Assembly (NCBI RefSeq): GCF_009727055.1
Contig: NC_052350.1
Location: forward strand, 43,543,457-43,607,456
Length of the DNA: 64,000 nt
DNA from: Benincasa hispida
Lineage: Eukaryota > Streptophyta > Magnoliopsida > Cucurbitales > Cucurbitaceae
Direction: 5' to 3'
Below are positions 1 to 10,276 of the stretch, in pieces. A program made the translations under genes and the position numbers. Below the pieces are notes generated by a model. The model was not told where the DNA came from and searched no databases. It was given only the letters and a program-made list of their open reading frames with translations. Numbering within the stretch: position 1 is the stretch's first letter; every line of letters begins with the position of its first letter.

Positions 1-819
1 TCCCTGAATTGCTACGAACACCACACAACCAAAGACACGAAGGGGTACATCAGAAAGAAGTCTGGAATTTGGGTAAGACTCTTTGAAGAAATCTAAGGGG
101 GTTTGGAATTTTAGGACCCGGGATGGCATGCGGTTTATTAGATAGGCTGCTGTCAGGATAGTATCACCCCAAAAAATAAGAGGGAAGAGAAGTTGACAAC
201 ATAAGAGAGCGGGCAACTTCAACGAGGTGACGGTTTTCCGTTCGGCCACTCCATTTTGTTGAGGAGTGTACGCACAGGAACTCTGAAGGACAACACCTTT
301 GGAGATAAGGAATTTGTGTAAAGCATTACTAAGGTATTCTCGACCATTATCACTCCTGAGAATAGCGATTTTAGCGTTGAGCTGGGTTTTTATAGAATTG
401 TAAAATTGTTGGAAAACTGAAGTGACTTCTGATTTATTTGTCAGAAGGAAAACCCAGGTTAGTCGAGTATGATTGTCAATAAAGGTTATGGTAGTAGGAC
501 CTCAGACATTACTATGGAACAGAGTAAACAGTTTAGAGGGCTTATAGGGTTGAGAAGAGAAAGAAACACGAGGCTGTTTGGCCTGGACACACACATCACA
601 TTTCAATTTAGAAATATTAATGTTGCGAAAAATATGAGGAAACAAATAATTCATATACTGGAAATTAGGATGGCCAAGACGATAATGCCATAACATATAA
701 TCAGTTTCAGAAATAGAAAAATGGGAAGAAAACAAACTAGTCCTATCACATATCCTAAAGGAAGCTTCTTCAGTGAGGAAATAGAGTCCCTTGTTATGCC
801 GGACAATGCCAATCGTCAT
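1..819 (-). pseudogene. Copia G integrase and GAG-pre-integrase, broken, 3' cut by window edge
   Basis: Minus-strand Ty1/copia pol fragment; integrase joins retroelement cDNA to the host chromosome. From 819 down, the pre-integrase zinc region shows WHYRLGHPN and CDVCVQAK. The core follows: FIDNHTRLTWVFLL, then RSDNGREYLS, then TPQQNGVAER near 240-270, so the second Asp and the Glu of the D-D-E triad are present. The first catalytic site is damaged: the usual SDVWGP reads SNV-stop-GP, the stop being at 502-504. Both changes are G-to-A on the coding strand. The frame looks open from 501 to the window edge. RT and RNase H would lie left of the window. It belongs with the protease, gag, PBS and LTR at 951-2280. 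Confidence 0.85.
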
Positions 820-950
820 CCCCGAGTTCAGATCCTAAAAAACAACATCAGCAGGTGAGAAAATAACACAACACTTCAAATATCTTGTAAGTTTACTAAT
901 AGATAACAGATTGTAAGACACTTTTGGCACATGCAACATATCTTGGAGTA

Positions 951-1274
951 TTAAGCTGGCAAAGGGTGACATCCGTCCTTTTCCAGCAACGGGGGCAAAT
1001 GACCCATCTGCAATTTTGATTTTTTATTTTCAGCATCAGGTTGATAAGATAAAAATTGATTAGAAGAGCCAGCTAAGTGATCTGTGGCTTCTGAGTCTAA
1101 TATCCATGGTTTATTACTAGTTATACTCACAAGGCCAAATGAGTGAAAAGTACTTGTATGGGTGATTGCACTTACACCCACTGTAGTAGTAGTTTCAAAA
1201 CATAAATTTGAGGGGTAAGTAGGGAACAAAGTTACCGAGTTTTCAGGGTATGGATTTAGATCTAGTTGGATCAT
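951..1274 (-). pseudogene. Copia G protease region, active-site glycine lost
   Basis: Aspartic protease segment of copia G; this enzyme cuts the Gag-Pol polyprotein. The motif reads WILDSEATDH where the family has D-S/T-G-A-T: Gly is replaced by Glu, a G-to-A change that should inactivate it. The upstream Ser/Thr-rich stretch is the usual gag-to-protease linker. Roughly 130 bases separate it from the pre-integrase frame, with the frame shifted between them. Assignment as copia protease is firm from motif and gene order. Confidence 0.75.
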
Positions 1275-1289
1275 GGATGTCGATCCCAG

Positions 1290-2068
1290 GGTTTCCCCAA
1301 TAGCAGCAAGCTACTGTTGAAACATCTCGTTCTGTCGTTTAATCAGCAACTGCAACTGGGTAACTTGATCTTGGATTATATTTCCTTGGTCCTGGTGGTA
1401 TGATGAGGACTCACCCCTTCCAAACTCATCCATGATCGGCGAAAACTGCCTCATTCGTGCTTATACCCGGCTGGAAAATACCTATACTTCTTCCACCTAT
1501 CCTTTGGTGCGGCAGAGATTGAGATGATGCACCGATCTGAGAGGATAAGGCCGGCGGAAACCCCAACGATAGGAACTGGACTGATCGGTGCTGGGCATCA
1601 CGGATCTGGACCAATCAGTGCTGGGTATAGCAGATCGAGGCACGGGCATCACAGATTTGGACCAATCGACGCTGGGTATAGCAGATCGGGGCTCCAAGGC
1701 ATCGGTCGGCAGCGTCTGAGATCGACCGGACAAGTTTTGAGTGGCTGGTCGCCGGTTGCCCTCGTCTGCACGCATCTGAATCGGATGGCCATCTTCATCT
1801 GCACGCGGTTGGATCAGATGGGCAGCGTTGGTTCGCTGGTTATCGGTTACTAGGTCTGGCGGCTGGTTATTGGGTCTGTGAAAGAGACAGCCGGCAGTGG
1901 GTAGGGCGGTAGTGGCTGGTTTTCACGGAAATGGGGAAGAAGGGTTTGGAAGTAGTTGTCAATGGCTTTTTGGATAATACTATTTATATCTGGGTTATTG
2001 GTTTGGGATTCTCCTATTGAATTTTCCTCAATGGTGGCCAGGGTTTCATCTCCATGCTCTGATACCAT
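1290..2068 (-). pseudogene. Copia G gag, degenerate, with internal repeat
   Basis: Capsid (gag) region of copia G, between the PBS and the protease. The frame opens with M-V-S-E-H at 2068, so the ATG straddles the LTR/PBS junction: the final A of the LTR plus the TG of TGGTATCAGAGC. The first 80 codons are open (EENSIGES, then a Pro-rich stretch), then the frame is disrupted. Around 1570-1710 a 51-bp unit is repeated (gaccaatc at 1609 and 1660), giving the protein repeat PRSAIPSxDWSxSVMP. I see no CCHC zinc knuckle. Gag is called from position and composition, not from a recognised domain. Confidence 0.55.
2056..2067 (-). promoter_or_regulatory. Primer-binding site of copia G
   Basis: On the minus strand this reads TGGTATCAGAGC, the standard plant copia PBS complementary to the 3' end of initiator Met tRNA. 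It abuts the LTR exactly and orients the element leftwards. Confidence 0.9.
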
Positions 2069-2280
2069 GATGAAAAATAGAGTAGGGAAAAGAAAATAAC
2101 ACATCAAGAATTTATGTGGAAAACCCTAATTAAGGAGAAAAACCACGGGATGGGATACTTATTAGAAAATTGATACAAAGAAATACAACAGACCAACAAC
2201 TTAAATAGAGAACAGGGAAACCCTAGGGTACAATGAAAAAGACAAAATTGCCCGTAGAGTGCAAAACCCTACTTTCAACA
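2068..2280 (-). repeat. 5' LTR of copia G (213 bp)
   Basis: Plus-strand TG at 2068 directly follows the PBS, and CA at 2279-2280 gives a minus-strand start of TGTTGAAAGTAGGG. It contains the segment ATTTATGTGGAAAACCC seen in this position in many copia LTRs. The partner LTR lies outside the window, so no TSD can be checked; the right boundary is less certain than the left. Confidence 0.7.
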
Positions 2281-3600
2281 CCTTCAAATCAGCCTCAATT
2301 ACAAAAGAAGGAGAAGCAAGTAAAACTTTTAAAAGCTTATTCACAACATGAGCAACTAAAAGATATTTCGTAAATTCATCCTTAACCACAGTAAAAAACC
2401 ACCATACATCTTTATCTTAAAGAATCTTAACAACATATGAACTCCAGTACTACCTAGGTTCAATAAAATTGAAAGTTCAATAGATGAATGAAGCTGAAGC
2501 TCCTTCCATATGAAGTTAACAAAAGACTAAAAACACATCGCTTCCTCAACCAAAACACCAATAGTTTTATGACCTACATAGCATTGTCGATCATCCCATT
2601 GACCACTATGGAAACGACTATTGAAACTTTAACCATAACTACAAAATGTTACAAAAATACAAAAAAATAAAATAAGATATAATTCAAAATCGTATCTGAT
2701 TGCCATGAGAAAGTAATCACATGAAAATCAAATAGAATAGATAACAAACATAATGATATAACTTACATTGATATATCGGTAAATAACACAAAAGATAGTC
2801 GTCACATGACAATCAAATAACAATCAAATAAAAATCACTAACTACTAAGTACTAAATAGAAATTAGATGTCAATCAGATAAAGAACACAAACTATGTATT
2901 ATCAAACAGAAATTAGATAACAATCTTAGAGTAAGATATAATATTATACTTCACTATTTGTGAAAAAAATCACAAATAATAGAGAAGGCAGAAACTGAGA
3001 AATTCAAAAACAAACCCTCTACAAGCTGAAAAAAATCTTCTCTATTCAAAATTTACTGAAAAATTTGATACGGAAAATAAGAGAGTAGAGATCGGTACTG
3101 AGAAATTCGAAAACAAACAATCCACATTTGAATATCTCAGATTTGTTTTAAAAAACAAACGACCCACAAATTTGAATTCTCAGGTTTGTTTTTGGAAAAA
3201 AAAAAACCTCCACAAATCAACTGAGAAATTAAAAATCAGAACGTAATCGAAACTTGAGAAATTCAAAAACAAACCTGACAAATTCAAAATCAAAACATAA
3301 CTGAAACCAATTGAGTGTAATTTTTAGGGTTGATTGTTGTAACAACCATCCACAATTTCAAATTTCTCAGCTTTGATTTAAAAAAAATCTATAAATCGAC
3401 TGAGATATTAGAAATCAAAACCTGAGAAACACGAAAACACGAGAGAAAGTTGAATGTAAAATCGAAATCGACTATGATTCTTATGGCTGGTTGCAGAAAC
3501 TTGGATGCTGAAGGAGAAGGAAAAATGTGGGAGGAGACAATTCACACAATTAACATTTGGGAAATATACCTTGCGAAGGTAATTCAGGAATAAAGAAAAA
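2281..3600. other. AT-rich non-coding DNA with short dispersed repeats
   Basis: No supportable gene. At 2700-2950 the phrase AATCAAATA/ATTAGATAACAATC recurs imperfectly. At 2990-3430 the phrase CTGAGAAATTCAAAAACAAACC and close variants recur about five times. A 62-codon minus frame at 2201-2389 is partly inside the LTR and resembles nothing I know. Confidence 0.5.
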
Positions 3601-6110
3601 AAATTCCATAGAAAATAAAATCTGAATATTTTGTAATATATATATATATATTTTTTTTACCATATTTGCAATTTTGTTAAAAAAAAAAATGATATGAATG
3701 TTAAGATATATGTTAAAAAAGCTACCTAATGCAATTTTCTTATAAAATATAGATAAAATAAATCACAAGATTGAAGAAAAAATGCAAGACTTTCAAAATA
3801 TTGCTATATACCTAAATATAAGCGAAGTGTTATTATTATCCTAGAAAATAGAATTTCACATGTTTAATTTTCTAAGCACTCTATGGGCACTCATTATAGG
3901 ACAATGATTAGGTGCAACTCACGTGCATCCTCTTTTCTTATCCACAAAGTAAAAAATATTAAATAAAATATTTTTTAAAAAATATTTATGACATGTCAAA
4001 ATTTTATTGAACAATCCCTTAAAATTTATCAAAATAGGTACCGAAGGAGCATCCAAAATTTTTTTCCTCATCATATATAAATTTATAGATGACCATAACT
4101 TTGTACGGAATATGTGGGTCATGACCATTGAAATATACGAGGAGGAAAGTTGAGGAACCAAATGATATTTAAAAAATAATTATTTATTGTAAGGGAATCA
4201 AATAATATTGAAATGCAAAGTAATAGACTACCTTTCCTCTCTTGATATAGAACAAATGGAATATATTCTTTCTTTAATGGGCAAATCCATAATTTCTAAG
4301 AAGTTTCTATTTTTGGTATATATGTTTTGATTTTCAAATATATGTATTGCCACTTTGTTTGGTGATCCTTTATTTTACTAGAACTTTATTTATTTTGGAA
4401 TTTATTATGAGATCAATTTTATTTCTTTCTTTATATGCAAATCTTGGAATAATATATTTAAAGACAAATATGAACAATAAAAGAGTAAAAAGTAGCCAAA
4501 TTGAATGTTAGTGGTTGGAAAGAATATTATGTATAAACAACAAAATATAAATGGTTGGAGGTCTTTTGACACTCTAGAACCAATATTTGAGAAGGTGCAA
4601 AAACCCTTAATTTATGAATTAGGTAAGATCCGTCCTCGAAAAGTATAAAATTTTAAGTGATTGTCTCGTGTACAACATAACCTAATCTTAGATATACATC
4701 TTTCAAATGCAGTCCAAGCATAACTCAATTGATGAAACACTAATGATCGTATCAAAAGGTCAGTGAATTCAATTTCTCACATTGAACGTGTTGAAGATTT
4801 TTTAAAGTATATCACATACCAAAAATATTATTAAGATTAACAAAATAAATACCATTTATTTATCAAATAAAAAAAAATACAACATACAAATGTAACCCAA
4901 TAATGACATTCAACTAAACAAAGTTAGATTGTCCAAAGTCTTCATATGTTTTTTTTTTTTTAAAATTCAAATCATTCACAAGTTTGCTTGTCTCTTTGTG
5001 AAAAAAGGAAGAAAAAAAAAATCTATATGATACATGAAATGTAGAAAAGTAATTGGAATTAGTGAATTATTCTATATATAGTTTCATCTTCCAACATATA
5101 TTCTACCAATAAACTTATTTGTTACCATTTATAAATTGAGAATATAATGTACTAAACATTGTTAAAGAGTCAGTGGGTCATGGCACATTTGGCAAATATA
5201 TGTGGAGAAGGAAATTCCTAAAATTGTGAGGAACCAAAAGATATGAAAATTAAAAACCCCAATGATTTGTCCATTTCTTTTGGACTCACTTTCATGTTAT
5301 TGGTGTATGACAAAGACAATAGATTCTCTTTCTAAAAGGGGAAAACCCTAAAAAAGATAAAGAAAAATGAATACAAGAACTTTCTATTATTTATATTTAT
5401 AGAAAAAGTTCCCTATTTGAGTTCAATTTATTTCACCAAAAACTTCCTCTCTCCCACCATTTTTTGCCCAAAATGTTAAAGGAGAAAAAGGAAAATCCAA
5501 AGTCACAAATACTTAAAGAAATTGTAAATGGGAAAGTAAATGAATGGGAAATGAGAAGTGAAAGGAAGATAATAAATGATGTTACTATATGGTAATCCAA
5601 AGTCACATATATAGAAATCTATATGCCTTTTTGCTTTTATTGTCATCTACTTACCTTTTAGATTGCAATAATCTCTCAAAGGAGAGTGAATGAATAAAGA
5701 AGGTTCCAAGCCTATTTATATGCAACAATACAGAGAAATAACAATTAAAAACCAATCAAATGATTAATATATTGATTAGTTAATATGGATAAAGAAAATT
5801 TGGGAAAATACTTTTGAAAGTTTTCATTTTTCTTTCTTTACCCGTAATTGAAGCCAAGGGTAATGTTGTAAATTTAAAACATTTGGACCCAAAGTTATGA
5901 CAAGCCCACCTAAACACTATATATATTAGGGTTGGTTGAATAAATGACAATCAAACTCAAAATAATAGCATATATAATATAAGGATAAAAAAATTTGTAA
6001 CTATAGCACAAAAGTGGGCCCACATATTGGAAAAGACTAGAATCTCAATCCATGTCATATTTTCACTCAATTCACCAAAGAAAAACCCAAAAACCCTCCC
6101 ATTTTCCCGC
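3601..6110. other. AT-rich intergenic spacer
   Basis: Very AT-rich, dense stops in all frames, poly-A/T runs and a short (TA)n at about 3639-3652. I see no gene, LTR boundary or TIR pair here. Confidence 0.6.
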
Positions 6111-6390
6111 TAATTTTTTCTCAATTTGAAGTCAATGAATGACTATCAGTGATAGCTTTTATCAATGGCTATCACTAATAGTTTCTATCAATGACTATTA
6201 ATGATAGTCTATTACAGGTTATTATTGATAGACTTTTATCAATTAGAATCAACTTTGAAAGATTAATACTTAAAGATATTAGTAGCTATCGTTCGCAGAT
6301 TTTCATCAATGACAATCAACTTTGAAAAATTAATACTGTAAAATATTAGTGATAGATAGATATTAATGATTGTCAATGATAGACTTCTAT
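6111..6390. repeat. Degenerate relative of the 76-bp tandem repeat
   Basis: Imperfect copies of phrases such as ATCAATGACTATTAATGATAG and AACTTTGAAAGATTAATACT. The same phrases form the array at 9511-9906, on the other side of the TIR element, so that element appears to have inserted into a pre-existing repeat block. Confidence 0.6.
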
Positions 6391-7369
6391 GGGGGGTGTT
6401 TGGTGCACATGTTTGGAATGCTAAACCTGAGAATGTTAAGCGGTTAAGTTGGGAGATTTAAGTAGCATAGGTTTAAGAAACTGTGTTTGGAGTGCAGGTT
6501 TTGGAAGTTTGGGTTCAAGAAATCTATGTTTGAAGTATAGGCTTAGGAAGCCTGAGAATGAAGTGCAAATTTATAATTTTTGAGTTTGTGAAATATTTTA
6601 TTGTATTTAATCAGTGGTTACATTTTAGATTAGTTCAAACTTGTCATCTTAATTATTTTAATATAGTCAAATTTAAAATAATAAAAAAAATTTAGAAGAA
6701 TATTTTTTTTTTGAATTTTGAAATATAGATTTGACTAAAATTATAATTTTATTTTATTTATTGTTTTATAATTTGATATTTGATTTTATTAGGTTTTGAA
6801 ATAAAATATTATACATACATTTGTCTCGTTTACTAATTTAAATTGGGATTTTCTACACATATAATTTAAATAAATATACTTAATTATGCAAAAATCTAGT
6901 TCAATTAACTTTTTACACCTCCTTTATTATTCAATTTTTTTTTTATTAAAAATGTGTATATAATAATAATAAGAAGAAAAACATATAAGGGATGCTTCTT
7001 GTAGTGATCAATTTACAGCTACGAGAAATGAATATATATATATAAAGAAAATATATAAACAAAGGGAAGAGAGCGAATTAAAAAAGATAATATAATAAAT
7101 AATAATAATAATTAAAAAAAGAACTCCAAATGAAAAAAATAGAAGAAAGATAGATAGAAGAAAGATAGTTTATTTAAAAAATATTATTATCAATAAACTA
7201 AGGGTCTGTTTGGAATGAATTCGAATTTTTTTTTTTTTTTTATTTAAACACTCTTGATTTAAAATAAAAACACATGTATTTGACAATTCTTTCTTAGAAG
7301 TATTTTTATATACAAGTTTGTTTGCTTTGTTATATACTAAAAATATTTTTATTAATGTTTTCCAAAGTT

Positions 7370-7680
7370 GATTGATGGTAGCCAAAGTTTGGCCATAGTC
7401 AGTGGTTAGAAGTTCGTCAGCAGGGGTCGCTGATGGTGGCCGTCGAAGTTGGCCGACAACAATTGAAGTTTGGCTACAATCGGTAGCCAAAGTTTGGCTA
7501 CAGTTGTCGACCGAAGTTTTTCTACAGTCGGCAGCCAGAAGTACCATCGATAGGGTCACTGGAATTCAACCATAAGTGGTGACCAAAGGTGGCTAGCGAT
7601 GGTCATAGGAGGTGGTGGTCGGTGTTGGCCTATAGTGGTTGCTGGAGGTGGTGTCTGGAAGTTGGCTGATAAAGTTCCTA
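7370..7680. repeat. Degenerate G-rich repeat inside the TIR element
   Basis: Imperfect repeats of AAGTTTGGCTACAGT(C/T)G and GGTGGCC/GTTGGCC phrases. They create a misleading minus frame (7170-7559) with DCSQT-type repeats. It is non-coding in my view. Confidence 0.45.
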
Positions 7681-7803
7681 AATTAAATTAGAAAAAAAAT
7701 GTAATAGGTTTGAATAGTGTTTACTATTCAAACCCATAGGAAGAGGGTAGGAAGCCTTGACTTCCTAAATCCTTGTTCCAAACAAGGGTTGGGCTTAGGA
7801 TGT

Positions 7804-9469
7804 TGATAACGGGTAGAAATGCACGTTATCATAGTGCTAAGTTCTTAAACAATGTTGGATTGCGTTAATGAAATATGTTAATTTGCGTCCATTAAGCATC
7901 GATTTCATAATAATGCGGTCGCATGCGTTCAATGCATTAGAACAGTTGATTTTTGTATTTTTGTGCAGAATATGCGTTGACGCAATGCAAAAATTGCGAT
8001 CATAGGAAATCTTTGGTCGAGCGCAACTTCACCGCAAGACTTTGCGATGATTGTGTTCCCAAACATTTACCCGAGAAGGATCGCCACAACTTGATCAGCG
8101 CAACATGGTGGACGCATCTGGGTGAAAGGCTAATCAATCGCGATGGAACAGAAAGCTGATGACAGTCAAATCCGAATTAAATTGACAGCCGATAATGGTC
8201 ACAAAGTACATTCAGCTTTTCGATGACAATTATTCGGCATATCAGTCAGGAATTAAAGTTGTCCCATCTGTACAACCATGAGAGAGAAAACGCCTTTCAC
8301 CATGGATGTTCTATAAATACCAAGGGCATTCTTCAAAGAAGGGGTTGACGAATTAACAAGTTCAACTATTCTTTGTTCCACAAGTTCGCAGTTTTCTTTC
8401 ATTTTAAGGCGGAGCAAGAGAAGAGTGGTGACGCCGGAGATCACTCAAGGCAACTTAAGAGAGAACCTTGGGACGAAGAAGCAGAGAGCGGGCCGACTTT
8501 CGCGAGAGCGAGATTATCTTTTGAGCACGAGTAGAAATCAGTGTAAAAGCCTGGCAGCAAGAGATTGCTTCCAGACCCTTTATTCTATACTTACATTGTT
8601 ATTTTGTACTTCATCTTCATATTTATACAATGGAAGTTTTATTTCTACATCTATTCACTCTCTTAGCACGCATGAGTAGCTAAAGTAGTCGAATGGGTTG
8701 AGAAAAATTAAGCTAACATGACCTAGGAAGTTCAATGCTTGCGATTGTCTTGATTTATGCTGTGCCAAAAACCCTTTAGAGCTACTCGAGAGAGAGTCTA
8801 AAGAAAGAACCTAATGACTCGAGAGAGCTAGGTTAGAATCTAGACTCGAGAGAGCAAGATTAGAACTGCATAAACAAGAGATAAAGACTTAGAGATAATC
8901 TCTGTTTGTCAACCTGCATCGCATGCATCCTAGAGATGGGAATGATATTATGTGGTCGCCTTATTTGTGTGTATGTCATTTCGTCATCGCATAAATAAGA
9001 ATAAAGGCTTATGTGTAGGTCCTATAGACTTAGCGCATATATCGCATGCGTTCTAACCTTAACAGCCGTGGCATTAGCACCGAGTGGTGGTTTACTGTTG
9101 TATGTATGTTGCATGATCGCATAGCATGAACACATCCTAGGAAGTGTTAGTCGAAACTTTTTTCAACCCGTTCACCGCATACTCATCGCATCTTTCGTTA
9201 ACCAACTCTTTTCAAACTCCGCCGAATTTATTTATTTTTCATCAACGCAAACAACAAACCCAACAATTTATTTATTTATCCAGTTACCGCAAAGTTCTTC
9301 ACAAAAATTACCAACACAATCTGTTTTCACAAGTCCCTGTGTTCGACCCTGGACTTACCAGGAAACTCAGAGGAATTTACACTTGGATTCCGCTGGGGAA
9401 ACTTGAGTGCATAACACAATTTCATCAATGCATATCACTCACATTTTCATTTCATAAAATCAAGCATCA
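7804..9469 (+). mobile_element. Solo LTR, gypsy-type family H, copy 1
   Basis: Starts TGATAAC and ends GCATCA. It is flanked by GATGT (7799-7803) and GATGC (9470-9474), a 5-bp TSD with one mismatch. A TATAAATA box lies at 8312-8319. The 3' part contains CCCTGTGTTCGACCCTGGAC, a phrase I associate with Athila/Tat gypsy LTRs; the minus-strand copy at 53721-55568 has the same start, TATA and CCTGTGTTC segment. It is rich in GCATGCG/GCGATG words. No internal region accompanies it. Confidence 0.75.
8312..8319 (+). promoter_or_regulatory. TATA box of solo LTR H1
   Basis: TATAAATA about 510 bp into the LTR, preceding the transcribed part. Matched by the same box at the homologous place in the second copy (54913-54920, minus). 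Confidence 0.55.
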
Positions 9470-9510
9470 GATGCCTAACTCTTGAAACAAACACCCCCTA
9501 AGTGGTTACC

Positions 9511-9906
9511 AACTTTGAAAGATTAAGGCATCAATGATAGAAAACTATTAGTAGCTTTCACTGATAGAGTTTCATTAGTGGCTACCAACTTTGAAAGATT
9601 AAGGCATCAATGATAGAAAACTATTAGTAGCTTTCACTGATAGAGTTTCATTAGTGGCTACCAACTTTGAAAGATTAAGGCATCAATGATAGAAAACTAT
9701 TAGTAGCTTTCACTGATAGAGTTTCATTAGTGGCTACCAACTTTGAAAGATTAAGGCATCAATGATAGAAAACTATTAGTAGCTTTCACTGATAGAGTTT
9801 CATTAGTGGCTACCAACTTTGAAAGATTAAGGCATCAATGATAGAAAACTATTAGTAGCTTTCACTGATAGAGTTTCATTAGTGGCTACCAACTTTGAAA
9901 GATTAA
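9511..9906. repeat. 76-bp minisatellite, five identical units plus a partial
   Basis: Units begin with AACTTTGAAAG at 9511, 9587, 9663, 9739, 9815 and 9891. The five full units read identical by eye, then the sequence diverges at about 9907 into an older relative of the same repeat. There are no spacers, so it is not CRISPR. Identity implies recent expansion, or an assembly product. Confidence 0.95.
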
Positions 9907-10276
9907 TACTCAAAGCTATTAGTGATTATCACCTATAAACCTCTATCAATGGTTATTAACTTTGATAGAAAGCTATTAATTTTGAAAGATTATGATAAAT
10001 GTCAAAAAGTTCATGTATTCACTATATAGTTTGGGATTGATGCCCTAAATCTCGTGGGTTCTATAGTTTATAATTGTAATGTACAAACAATTTATTTATC
10101 TAATAAAATAATAGACATTTTATTTGACACTTAGTAACATTAACCCAAAAAACCAATAAACTAAGATCCAAAGTTATCTTCTGTAACTTAAACATGTATG
10201 TGGAGACATACAAGTGGTTCATGTTTAAAAGATAACATAAATGGTCTGTAGTAGATGGATAAGACTATGTATCTTA

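Larger units (their letters stand above)
6391..9498. mobile_element. TIR DNA transposon (PIF/Harbinger-like, non-autonomous), split by a solo LTR
   Basis: The ends are inverted: GGGGGTGTTTGG at 6392 and CAAACACCCCC at 9488-9498. Subterminal copies of TGTTTGGAA and CCAAACA follow. The flanks are both the 76-bp-type repeat. Without the inserted solo LTR the element is about 1.4 kb. No transposase frame is visible. At 7201 a second GGTCTGTTTGGAATG and at about 7776 TTCCAAACAAGGG may be the ends of a further MITE inside it. The TSD is short (a TA or CTA trinucleotide is possible) and not resolved, so the superfamily is tentative. Confidence 0.5.

Noticed and set aside
2201..2389. 62-codon minus frame (VKDEFTKYLLVAHVV)
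   Set aside because: It overlaps the LTR boundary of copia G at 2280, so the frame is a chimera; the part beyond the LTR has no recognisable relative.
7170..7559. 129-codon minus frame with DCSQT repeats
   Set aside because: It comes from degenerate G-rich repeats inside a TIR element; no domain is recognisable.
9511..9906. Possible CRISPR-like array
   Set aside because: Units are contiguous and identical with no unique spacers, and the DNA is plant nuclear; it is a minisatellite.
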